Source: Branchiostoma floridae
Taxonomy: Eukaryota > Chordata > Leptocardii > Amphioxiformes > Branchiostomatidae
DNA length: 64,000 nucleotides
Assembly (NCBI RefSeq): GCF_000003815.2
Contig: NC_049981.1
Coordinates: 9,933,482-9,997,481, forward strand
Direction: 5' to 3'
The position numbers and the translations under genes are program-made. This document shows positions 1 to 11,100 of this stretch, one piece after another. How positions within the stretch are numbered: the first letter of the stretch is position 1; every line of letters begins with the position of its first letter. A model generated the notes under the pieces. The model ran no database searches, was not told where the DNA came from, and was given only the letters and a program-made list of their open reading frames with translations.

Positions 1-1640
1 GATCAAGTCTGTAGTGTTTGCTATGGGATTCGGATGAAAGTAACGCACACTTTGTTTAAGATTCTGGAAGTTCCACCCCCCCGGGGCTTTTAACTTTGGG
101 GGGGGGGGCTTCCGGGCCCCTTTTTTCGGGGTTACCGAAGGGGGTTCGGCTTAGCTGGTTATTCCAGTGCGAAACTTCATTCGCTTTCAAGCCATGTAGA
201 AAAAAAACTAAGTAATTTTTAGTACTCAAATTGCTTTCTGTCAACTCGTTACGTGTTTTGCTATGGGATTCAAGTGATGAAAGTAACGCACACTTTGTTT
301 AACCCTCATCCGACCGTATGGGGTCATTTTTGACCCCAGGCGTATATTTTAATCTGCCATAGCAACATTTTTCATTAGAGAAAAAATTCCTTCCATGAAT
401 TTGTTTGTATACATGTCTTACAACATCTACCAATTTTTCGCCGAGTTTTGCCCATTATTGTATAAGCTATACTTGAAAGTTTGTGTCTTGTTCGGTGGGG
501 TCAATTATGAATCATTAATTACATAAATATCAAGACATTTCAATAAAATAAGAGGCATTCCTCATTATTGCTATTACAGCAACAGGTTATAGTTGCTTAG
601 ATGAGTAAACACCGAATATTTTGAAAGAAATTTAGTATTTTAGTGTAAAACACAATTTTTCAACATTCTGCATAAATTATGATAATAAGCACTAATTACC
701 TATGCTAATAGAAGTGAAAATGTTTCTAATTGATTAAAAACAATATATGGACAGAATGTGCAGAAGGAACCTACAAGAAAGATCTTTGCGGGAAAATAGA
801 CAAGAGTTATTGTATGTATGTGTTTAGATGGCGGAATATGGTGCATAATTAAGTAATAAATTCGTTACATTTCACAAATATTGTATTTTTTCTTGTTAGA
901 TAACATTATCATGCTATTAGTGTTATTGCATCATCACAATTATTGTTTAGAAATTGATAAGACAAAACATTGTTTAAGGAAGTTGAGTATGGTAGATTTT
1001 CAGAGCAGATGTGGTTTTTCCTCATTTTCTGCATAAATTATGATAATGAGTGATAACTACTGACACCAAAACTTGTCAAAATATTTTTCATAGGTTAGTG
1101 AAACAGTAAATACATAGAAATGACAAAATAAGCCAGTAAAGATATGGCTATGAGCAAAACAAAATGGGGTCAAAAATGACCCCATACGGTCAGATTCGTC
1201 GTAAAAATGTAACGGTCGGATGAGGGTTAAGATTCTGGATGTTCCACCGTATGGGGTCGCCTTTCGGTTACCGAAGGGTTCGCTTAGCGGTTATTCCAGG
1301 CGAAACTTCATTCGCTTTCAAGAGCCGAAGAAAGAAAACAAAGTAATTTTTAGTACTCAAATTGCTTTCTGTCTTTTCGTTACGGGTTTTTCTATGGGAC
1401 TCAAGTGATTAAAGTAACGCACCATTTGTTTAAGATTCTGGAAGTTCAATCGTATGGGGTCGCTTTTCGGTTACCGAAGGGTTCGCTTAGCGGTTATTCC
1501 AGACGAAACTTCATTCGCTTTCAAGCCCTCTAGGGAAAAAAAAATTAGGTTTGAATTTCCTCCTGTCTTCTCGTTACGGGTTTTACTATGGGATTTAACT
1601 GATAAAAGTAACGCACACTTTGTTTAAGATTCTAGAAATG
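1..1640. repeat. Satellite array A, unit about 195 bp
   Basis: Tandem units share the junction TTTGTTTAAGATTCTGG, seen near 51-66, 1425-1440 and 1618-1632 and split by an insertion at 299-1230. Each unit runs through a GGTTACCGAAGGGTTCGCTTAGCGG-like segment and a TACTCAAATTGCTTTCTGTC-like segment. No gene is visible. The first unit (about 55-290) is longer because of homopolymer expansions, which may be sequence error. Function is unknown. Confidence 0.75.
303..1226. mobile_element. piggyBac-like non-autonomous DNA transposon (MITE)
   Basis: The 924-bp element is flanked on both sides by TTAA (299-302 and 1227-1230). It starts CCCTCATCCGACCG and ends with the inverse complement, CGGTCGGATGAGGG. 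TTAA target duplication plus terminal CCC is the hallmark of the piggyBac superfamily. Subterminal palindromes GGGGTCA-(4/5 nt)-TGACCCC lie at both ends. No transposase ORF is present, so it would need a partner in trans. The empty target is visible in neighbouring satellite units (TTTGTTTAAGATTCTGG), so the insertion site is exact. Confidence 0.85.
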
Positions 1641-1654
1641 CGCGATAACGTACC

Positions 1655-2435
1655 CTACGCGCGTACTTACGCTAAAGATTCCGCAATCTTTAACGGTCTT
1701 CCGGCGAGTTGGACTTGGTATCCTCTTCAAGGTCCCTTGGTACCTAATTGTAATCCGCAAACCACATTAGAAGATTGTACTTTGTTGCCGAGATATTTTA
1801 GGATATAGCTTCACCCTAACTAGCCGCTAACGTACCCTTACGTGCGTACATGCGCCTGAGATTCCGCAATCTTTAACGGTCTTCCGGCGGGTTGGACTTG
1901 GTATCCTCTTCAAGGTACCTTATTGTAATCCTCAAACCGCATATAAAGATTGTACTTTGTTGCCGAGATATTTTCGGTTATAGGTTCACGCTATCTAACC
2001 GCTTACATACCTTTACGCAGGTACCTGCACTAAAGATTCCGCAATCTTAAACGGTCTTCCGGTGGATTGGACTTGATATTCTCTGAAAGGTCCCTTGGTA
2101 CCTAATTGTAATCCGCAAACCAAGCCGCATAAAAAGATTGTGCTTTGTTGCCGAGCTCGAGATATTCTCGGATGTAGCTTCACCCTATCTAACCGCTACC
2201 GGACCCTTACGCGCGTACACACGCTTGAGATTCCGCAATATTCAACGGTCTTCCGGCGGGTTGGACTTGGTATCCTCTTCATCAAGATCCCTTGGTACCT
2301 AATTGTAATCCTCAAACCGCATTAAAAGATTGTAATTTGTTGCCGAGATATTCTCGGATATAGCTTCACCCTATCTAACCGCTACCGTACCCTTACGCGC
2401 GTACATGCGCTAAAGATTCCGCAATCGTAAATTAC
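1655..2435. repeat. Satellite array B, unit about 175-194 bp
   Basis: The phrase GATTCCGCAATCTT recurs at about 1678, 1860, 2035, 2229 and 2415, giving about four and a half units of 175-194 bp. Other shared blocks are CGGTCTTCCGGCGGGTTGGA and GTTGCCGAGATATTCTCGG. The sequence is distinct from array A and abuts it directly. No coding potential is seen. Confidence 0.75.
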
Positions 2436-2654
2436 TGCAGTCCTAGAAACGTTCGACGACCAGATGTCAACTCGATAGTATAGTTATGGTATGTGTTTTT
2501 ACAGTGTGAGCTAATAGCTAAACTCCCAAATGAATATTAAGACAATGCTCGTTGGCATCTTTTGCTAGCATTTTAGGGTATTTCATTCTTTTCTTTCCAC
2601 GTACAGTCAACGTATATTCCATGTACATTTCTGTTTGCGAAAGAATGTGTAAAT

Positions 2655-2735
2655 ATTGTATATCTAAAGCAGTGGAAGACAAAAATATTTTATTTCCAAG
2701 TACTCATTCAAGAAATCGCATTGTTTAAACTAGAG
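2655..2735 (+). mobile_element. LINE 3' fragment, part 1
   Basis: The stretch containing GCAGTGGAAGACAAAAATA, then TTTATTTCCAAGTACTCATTC, aligns by eye with 33,985-34,065, the start of another LINE-like 3' fragment. The continuation of the same alignment appears only at 4140-4410, so this is probably one old insertion split by later repeats. Confidence 0.45.
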
Positions 2736-3049
2736 TTCCACGAACACATACCTTTGCCAAATAAACCAAGTTTGTTATGTAGAATGATGTCTGTAGACAT
2801 ACATGTGTTACTCATTACACTGTATATCATATGCCTGGGTTGGTTTATAAAATTTTGCCATTAATCATGCAAATTTGATCCCAATTTACATAATTAATAT
2901 CAAATTGTATCCAGCATTACTTAAGCATACCAAAACTCATGATGATCCTTTCATCCCTTCTTTACTTATTTTCTTTCAAAGTCTGAAACTAATTATAAAC
3001 TGGCTCCTACAGTTCCAAAAATAGACGCTAAGGAAACCGAACATACACC

Positions 3050-3780
3050 TCTTACTCTCTGCCGTCTTTCTCAGTTACATACGTGACAACTTTGAAAGTC
3101 ATATCACGGAATGCGGTGGATTTATGAACTTTTCTCATTAATTATGGAAATTAGTTGTTAATTCATAAAATTAGTATCTCATTATGTAAGTCTTCACTTA
3201 GGCTATATACGTACGTACAAATAATACGTACAAATCATTACGATCCATCAATACGTTCATATTTTCTAATCAATTATGCAAATGAGGTCGTCATTTGCAT
3301 AATTGATATTAATCAATATTTCTCTCTTTCTCAGCCACATATGTGACAAGTTTGCAAGTTCTGCCATGGAATGCAGTGAATTTATGAACATTCCTCATTG
3401 ATTATGCAAATTAGCTGTTGATTTGCATAATCAGTATCTCATTATGTAGGTCTTCAATTAGGCTATCCACATACAAAAATCATGATGATCCGTCAGCAGG
3501 TTCATATTTACTCATTAATCATGCAAATGAGATCGTCATTTGCATAATTGATATTTATCGACATTTCTCTCCTCCCCAGCTACATGTGTAACAAGTGTGA
3601 AAGTCCTATCATAGAATGCAGTGAATTTATAAACTCTCCTCATGAATTATGCAAATCAGCTGTTGATTTACATAATCGGCATTCCATTATGTTAGCCATC
3701 ACTCATTCTATCTACGAGTACATACCAAAAATCATGATGATCCGTCAACACGTTCTCGAGTTATTCTCGTCCAAAGTTTG
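3050..3780. repeat. Tandem repeat with inverted octamer pairs (unit about 245 bp)
   Basis: Three diverged copies of a unit begin near 3065, 3324 and 3573, with the phrase TCTTTCTCAGCCACATATGTG. Each 245-bp unit has two halves, 117 and 128 bp apart, and each half carries an inverted pair ATGCAAAT/ATTTGCAT. Pairs lie at 3276/3293, 3404/3421, 3521/3538 and 3649/3666. All have a start-to-start distance of 17 bp; the last right-hand member is degenerate (ATTTACAT). ATGCAAAT is the classical octamer bound by POU-domain factors. No gene is seen. Confidence 0.7.
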
Positions 3781-3844
3781 AAAGGAAACCGGCGCCTGCA
3801 GTTCCAAAAAAGCTAAACTCACAGCACTGTCCCACGGGCTATCT

Positions 3845-4080
3845 ACCACACAAAAATCACGACCACAGCATGTCCAAAATACGAGATATCAAAAATTGAG
3901 GTTCCACTGCAGTACCTTAGCAAGCCGCTAGGGGATCCATTATCGAACTTGACCTTCGTTTTCCCGACCCCTACCCACCTACCAAATATCATCAGCGTCC
4001 ATCGAAGGCTTCTCAAGTTATACTGTTCACAGACAGACAGACGTACAAGCCTAAAACATGACCTTAGCCATTCTAGCAAA
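3845..4080 (-). repeat. Dispersed repeat family D, copy 1
   Basis: On the minus strand the copy contains TTGATATTTGGTAGGTGGG-like, AAGGTCAAG and CTAGCGGCTTGCTAAGGTACTG-like blocks. The same order recurs at 8620, 13420, 14290, 45190, 58060 and 61140. It is an interspersed repeat with no ORF, probably a SINE or the 3' end of a LINE; the family was not identified. Confidence 0.6.
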
Positions 4081-4139
4081 GGTAACAACTCTTTATGACA
4101 TGACCCAAACTTTCCACATCCACACGCCAGCAGAAAACT

Positions 4140-4410
4140 ACTTTTCTACAGAACCCACAAATTGTGGGAAAAGTGGGGCTCTTTGTATTCCTCTGCTTCC
4201 AAAAAAGAAGTCAAACCCAAAATGTCTAGATATAGCCAACAGTAGTTTTCGAGTAGCCTCTTTTTACAATAATGTCAATCACTGTCGATTGTCACATGTA
4301 TGTTTCTACCATGTTACGTACTTGCAATTAGCCTCAAGACATAAACTTAAAAATACTAGTTATTTTAAAACGTTCCACATAAACATAACGTTATCAATGA
4401 AATGTTTGAG
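4140..4410 (+). mobile_element. LINE 3' fragment, part 2
   Basis: The stretch containing AGAACCCACAAATT through TACTTGCAATTAGCCTC and a terminal A-rich AAACTTAAAAAT matches 34,130-34,345 in order. The latter is preceded by a frame resembling the C-terminal end of LINE ORF2. It is degraded and has no intact ORF. Confidence 0.5.
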
Positions 4411-5154
4411 ATTTGGAAGACATAAAACATATTCACTGGTATAGTTACTTCAGAAACACGTGATCTATCATGTGAGCAAAATAAGAGGCAAACTGTAAAC
4501 GATTTTTGTACATAGGAGATATTCAATCATACTAATATGTCTTTAACAACAATGTGCTCACTCAATATAATCTTAAAATTTAACCCCTTCTCACTATAGT
4601 ACTATGGTAAGAATTAAACATACAGTATTACCTTGGCTGTATTGAAACAGTAGCCACCAATACAAAGCAAAAGTAAGATGATACAAAACTGGCAAGGATA
4701 CAATGCTTATGAATTGGACAGTATACAATTTACCATACTTACTGACTTCGTGTAGCTTACATAATGCGCACTTTTCCTATTCTTTATATATTCTAGCATA
4801 ATGCATCAAAATCACAAGGTAATACAACATAACCCTTTAAATCGGCAGCATTGGAAAAATTACCAATAAAAGTTCCACACAAGAATTTTACCACCTTAAA
4901 GCCTGCATATTTCATATTCATATTTGACTTTATGAATATGAATATGACTTTATCCTATTCATAATCCTTCTGTCTACAAAATCCTTGCTTTTCAGTCTAG
5001 AGCTTAAAATCATTGAGTACAAGTATATCTTAATGGTTTTTGTTTGTTCTGCAATATAATCATATGCTACTATGGTTATAACTACACTGTTTTAATACAT
5101 GTGCACGCACAGTGGCTATCATTGTTGTAGCTACATTTAAAAAAGCTAATTGAA
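4411..5154. other. Non-coding stretch downstream of the LolA-like gene
   Basis: This AT-rich stretch holds no convincing exon. It should contain the 3' UTR of the gene ending at 5155, but I found no canonical AATAAA on the minus strand close to the stop. Confidence 0.4.
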
Positions 5155-8100
5155 TCATGCATTTCTGAAGACGAAGAATCCGGACCCACCACCAACGAGC
5201 AGGCCGAGGATGATCATGCCCATAGCCAGTCCCGCCATGTCTCCTGTATAATAACACAAGAAAACACGTCATAAACATGGACCAATCATGTCTTCTGTAA
5301 AACAACACAAGAAAACACGTCATAAACATGGACCAATCATGTCTCCTGTGAAACAACACAACCAAGCACGTCATAAACATGGACCAATCATGTCTCCTGT
5401 GAAACAACACAACCAAGCACGTCATGAACATGGACCAATAATGTCTCCTGTAGAACAACACAAGAAAACACGTCAACAACATGAACCGATCGTAGTATTT
5501 TCTTGGTATTTTTTTTTAAAATTCTCTCTGTAAAATCTATAGCATTTTTTGGTTTTCAATTATTTTGTAGGTTATACCCTCGACTTCAACATATCAGTTT
5601 GCCGTGCTTGAAAACTGCACCCTACTATAATCTTATCAGCGTCGATGACAGTCAACTCGTGGTCCTTAACTATAGAAACCCCCATAGGCCGCCACCTTAT
5701 AGGGCTGCGTCTATCCCATCTTTGTTACCTTCAATGCACCACACTGGTGTTACTTACCAGAGGAGTATCCCTGCTGAGGTTTTCCGGGCACAGTCAGGTC
5801 ATCCCGGTACTTGTCTGGATACGCCGTGAACACCAGAGGCTGTTTGTGTAAAAATGTTATTGTATGTAAGGTGATACGACCAGCCAACATGTTGAAGTGC
5901 TTTTGTCACCAACGTCGCTAATTAAAGGATTAATGATCCGTCCGGAGGTGTATATGGTGTCATAACGCCTGGGCCTTTGCTATAACCAACAAATAAAACC
6001 ACCGAGTGAGCGAAGCCAACTGGTGTCGATGCAAATTCTGACCAATCAGAAGGAGCGATATACACCGGGCTGGCCGGAATCTATGTGTTACGGCGCCATA
6101 ACCAACATGGAACGGGGCCTTCTGATTGGTCCGCCCGCGCCTGGCTATATGATAATGAACAATAGTTCCCGATTACAAGTTACCATCGCATGTACTATTC
6201 AATTTACAATGACACTTGTACACAACATACAGTCCACTGATTGTTGAAAGCTGTATTGTAAGTTCACCCTGACCTCTCAATCACGTTGTCAGCTAGTCTG
6301 GCTGAGTCAGTATAAAGACATGAAACCATGACTTTACATACCTTATTGGCATCGGCAGGGTTAGGCATCTGGACGGTGAACTGGTTGCCGTTGACCGCCG
6401 ACTGGACCTTGTTGATGGCGCTCTGTAGAGGTGTCTCCGGTCGGCAGCCGCCCGAACAGTACACACTGCCGGTGATGGGCGCCTTGTCTAGGAGCGTGAA
6501 CTCAACCAGGATCCGCCGACTGTCGTCATAGTCAAGCTGGAATATAGATGTATGTTTATATGGAACTTATCACTTAAGAAGGCATACCTATATTGTAATA
6601 CATGCGTATGACTATAGAGCACCAAATACAACCACATTTTGGTGTATGACCTCGGACGCCCCCGAGAAATACAAAAATGGCCACCGTGATTAATTAGGTG
6701 AGATTGTGCGCAGATCACGATTGTAATTGCCATATGAGTGACCCTGATGGGAGGCCCTTACTTCTTTGCTATGAACCCTGGTATTAGACCTTTAATTGTA
6801 TAAACTCTCAGAAAAGATCGTTACCTGGATACCTTGAAAACTGAAAATGCCTGTTGGTGTGAAACCGTATACATTGTACCTGTGTACTATGAACTGAGGT
6901 GAGAGACCAATACCTGTATGTCGCGAACTCTGAGAGGAGACACCATCCCTGTCTGCACCACCACCAGCAGAAACTCCTCCATGAACAGCGTCTGATTACT
7001 GAACACCTGGGTGAAGTAGTTACCTGCAACAAAGGGATATTCACACAGTTAAGAAGATACCAAAGATCCAAAACATCTGTGAAATATTTTGGAGAACACG
7101 GGAATGTCCATTGCTCACAATACATGTTCAACTCAAACATCCCATCTTCGCAATCCTGACTCAATCAACAGCAACATTCATTTCCTGTCTGTGGAACAAA
7201 TTTGGACCCGAGCTTCTTAAGTCTGTGTGGGTACAAATTTGAACCCGGGTCAACTTAGTAAGAGAACACATTTGGATCCGGGCCACATTTTCTTGTGTCG
7301 TCCACTTTTCCTTGAAGTTTCTTTTAAAAAGCATCATTTTGTTCAATCCCCAATTGCAGAGTATCCTCTGGGGTTCTCCTTGCCTTCTTCATAATGACAT
7401 AAGTGGACATGAGGGCTGTACTACCTGGGAATGTCACCTGGAGGCGCTTCCTGTTTTCAGCAGGGAAACAATGGCTGATGTCGAAGTAATTGAACTTGGG
7501 TTGGCTGTTGTCGAAAGCATACGTGTTGTAGATGGTATAGTATGGGAAAGTCTGTAAATGGGAAAATTTCAATGATTTTACACATGTAAAATGAAATGTA
7601 TTTTACTAGCCCACACTTCCAGCTCACCTACAGCAAAGCTCATACTGTACACATCATTTCAATACTACGAGGGCCCATAGCGACCTCGCCCGAGAGCTGC
7701 GCGGAGGTACTTCAATATTTCAGAGGTATTTCGCTTGCTGACCTTCGTACTAGTCCATGCTGTATGCGTACACATTTCGTTTTTTTACCCCCCCTCCCCA
7801 GTTATAGGTAAATATGTTTACAACTGTATATTCCTTCTTATGAGAACCACAGATTAAATTCTGAGAAGATCTGCATCCGTCTCGAGGATGCCTATAAAGA
7901 CCCTTAACTGTTCATTGCAGATCATACACTCACAAAGATGTTGGGGCAAAGATGAGCTTGGCTCTACCCTCTACACAAATTACTTCAACGTCAGAAAACT
8001 CACCGGATCGAGTGACCGGACCTCCAAGTGAATAGGAACATTGACTTCCAAGCCTCTGTTTGTTGTAGAAGCTGCCACACCAGCCTACAAGGAGTAAAGG

Positions 8101-11100
8101 GTTGAAAAAATTACGATAACGTATACCGTTTTTTTTGGCGACGCCTCAGGTGTGGATGCATTATCTAATATTGACTATTTTCATACATTGACTCGTACAC
8201 ATGTATATGACGACAGAGATGTACGCAATTTCTTTCACCTGCCAAAAACAAACAAACAAACAAATGCACAATCAATTTGCATAACAAACAAGCAGACAAA
8301 AATAGGCGACGACTTTGCGACATGCGAAGGTGCACCGTGAGTGATGACGTACCGCACTGAACCACCACTCCCATGACGTCACTTTCCCCTTGAAAGGCCA
8401 GTCCATCCGGGTCGTAATCCACACATCACATGGAATTCCCCGCAACTCTTTCTACAGGAACAAACCAAAAAAAAAATCCAAAGATAATTTAAGCATTTCA
8501 TAATTGTTATATGTGCTTGTCGCCTGCGTGAGAAATAGAAGTATAGTTTCTGGTGTGTCTGTGTGTGTGTGTGTTTCAAAATATTTCTGTAGTCATACCT
8601 TAAGAACCTATGGTTTGATTGTGATGTTATTTGGTGTGTGGGTAGGTGTTGTTGACACAAAGGTCAAGGTCAATTTGTTACCCCCTGGGAGGTGACCTTG
8701 GTACGGCAGCAAAACTTCCGTTTTTGTATCTTTTTTCCTGGACATGTAATGGTCTTGGTTACCGAAAAAGCTTTCACGTGGCCCCTAGCGGCTTGCTCTG
8801 GAACTGTAGGGGTGGTTTTGTTAAAATAATCAAAGGAATGTTCATTCAACGACAACTGACCTTTCATTATATGTGCGATATAAAAAGCTGTTTCTAATCT
8901 GTGTATCAATGTGGCAGAAATAGTCAACGACTATCTTGAACTCTGACATGTCTTAACGGAACTCGTTGTACTGTTGTTCTGTGCATGCCCCTTCACTCAT
9001 CACAGCTGGAGCTGATACAGCGGAAGTGACGTAACAGCTTCCGGTGTGATGAGGGAAGCCGACACGCTTACCATAGGTGAAACTGATCACTAACACAGGT
9101 AAGCTCACACAAACGTAGAAGGTAACATCTCAAGGTTTTCTAACCTTGAAATTTAGCAGAAAAGCTCACATGACGTCATCGCTCTGCCATATGACGTGTT
9201 TCATATGACATCATCACTGTACCCGTCGACACGTTGGTGTCCCTACTTGCATTTCATTGAAACATAACCCAAGCCCGAGATCCCCTGACCCCCTGAACAC
9301 CCACTTCTTAATGTCTTTAGCTCAAGGAAGAAAATGGAAAAAATACTTAAAAACTAGCCGATGAAATACAGACCTGTTATGTACGATTGAGCTACGATAT
9401 GCAAATAGGACGCCAACATGGTAGTCAGGTTATGCAGATCATATTGTTGGTGATAAAAATGACTGAAGACCTTTATTGTACATATATACCCACTGAGTTA
9501 GGTACAGGTCGCAGCAAAAGAATAGTTTACAGATACATTAAATATATACAATGTCAAGCAACACACAAGAATCATATTCTACTAAGTAAATTCGACTTCT
9601 TCTTGCTTGTTTGTGATACTAAAAAGGTAGGAACAGATATGTTTTACAATCAAAGGTTTGTCTAAATTCATTAAGAATGTGAATTTGTCTTTGTTACTTA
9701 AGTGTATGAAGTAGAAAAACATAGGTTCTGTCTGTCTGTAAAGTTCAGCTCTCTCGTGTGATAAGAATTTCTAAATTGGTCTCTATTCATCTGAACAGAA
9801 AATTGTCACATACCACGCCGCTGTAGCTATAGTTGACTTTGTCGAACTCGAAGAATTCGAATTTGTCGCGCATGCGTATGGAGTAGGGATCCACCGCCTC
9901 CGAGTCGAAGCTCGTGTTGGTGATTGGTCGAACCGTGCAGTTACCGGAAATTGCGTCAGTCAGATACTCAATGCCTGCAATGAAAACATCAGACAGGAAT
10001 CTTATTATCAAATAAATTATTGAAGAAAAATAATAACTTTCAAGCATCCGTTTCTTTGGTCGCTGTCAAGCATTGCCGAAAGATCCGAGAAAAAAATGAC
10101 ATTTTTTAGGTCAGTAACCAATCAATAGATCAATCAATCAATCAACCAAACAACCAAACAACCAATCGATAGATCAATCAATAAATCAATCAATTAATCA
10201 ATTAATTAACTGATGATAACAAAGCTGTTATGATGATCAGGACACAAGGCTTGTTGGGACATGTGAAAAGATTGACATGACAGAATCGTCTGCAGACGAC
10301 TGTATGATAGATTGATTAATTAATCAATTAATCAATTAATCAATTAATCAATTAATCAATTAATCAATTAATCAATTAATCAATTAATCAATTAATCAAT
10401 TAATCAATCATACAGTCGTCTGCAGACGATTCTGTCATGTCAATCTTTTCACATGTCCCAACAAGCCTTGTGTCCTGATCATCATGACAGCTTAGTTATC
10501 ATCAGTTATCATCGCTTATCTTCATTAATATGATTACTGAAGTGCATACCTGTGTTGAAGTCGTGCACGACGATCTCGTTATCTGTGCCGAATGAGTTGG
10601 AAGAAGCGGCCAGAGGCTTGTAGTCGTACCGCACCAGCTTGGAGTTGTAGTCATAGTACTCCTATATGGGAGAGGGTAGAAGTAGTCGAATAGGTAAACA
10701 ATTGTAATGATTGTACGCTCTGGAATGATGTTATCAGGTTGGTAAGTCACAGAATATCAAAATTCTTTTTACGCAACAAATTGTTTCATTCTACCGATGT
10801 AAATCCTATCTATGTATATACATACTAAATACTTAACGTTTGGGATCTGTAAGCAGCTACACCTATCCTGCAGTACAATTTTACCTTCTCTGAGGAAGGG
10901 GGCAGACGGTCAACGAAACATTGTGAAATAAAGTACATTGCTGTGTATCTTGAATCTTGTTGTTGTTGTGTATGTTGTATCTTGTTATTCAGGATTGCAC
11001 TTCTGTTCGCTGTTTGCTTATGCGTCATCATGGCCTAGTGGGTAAAGTGCTTTCTTAATCTACTAGTAAATTGGTTCTATCACAAAGCTACAAATATAGT

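Noticed and set aside
1620-2325. Short frames in satellite array B
   Set aside because: They repeat with the satellite unit and change frame between units.
3050-3780. CRISPR-like array
   Set aside because: Repeats are long, diverged and unevenly spaced with no unique spacers; this is a eukaryotic satellite.
5060-5482. 140-codon frame with 17-residue repeats
   Set aside because: It reads the 51-bp minisatellite and overlaps the real final exon of the LolA-like gene in another frame.
6488-6733. Frames overlapping the exons of the LolA-like gene in other frames
   Set aside because: Shadows of real exons; none has independent splice support.
8996-9053. Hammerhead or HDV-like ribozyme
   Set aside because: I tried both strands for the hammerhead core (CUGANGA, GAA) and for an HDV-type double pseudoknot and could not fit either; only pairing of the arms is supported.
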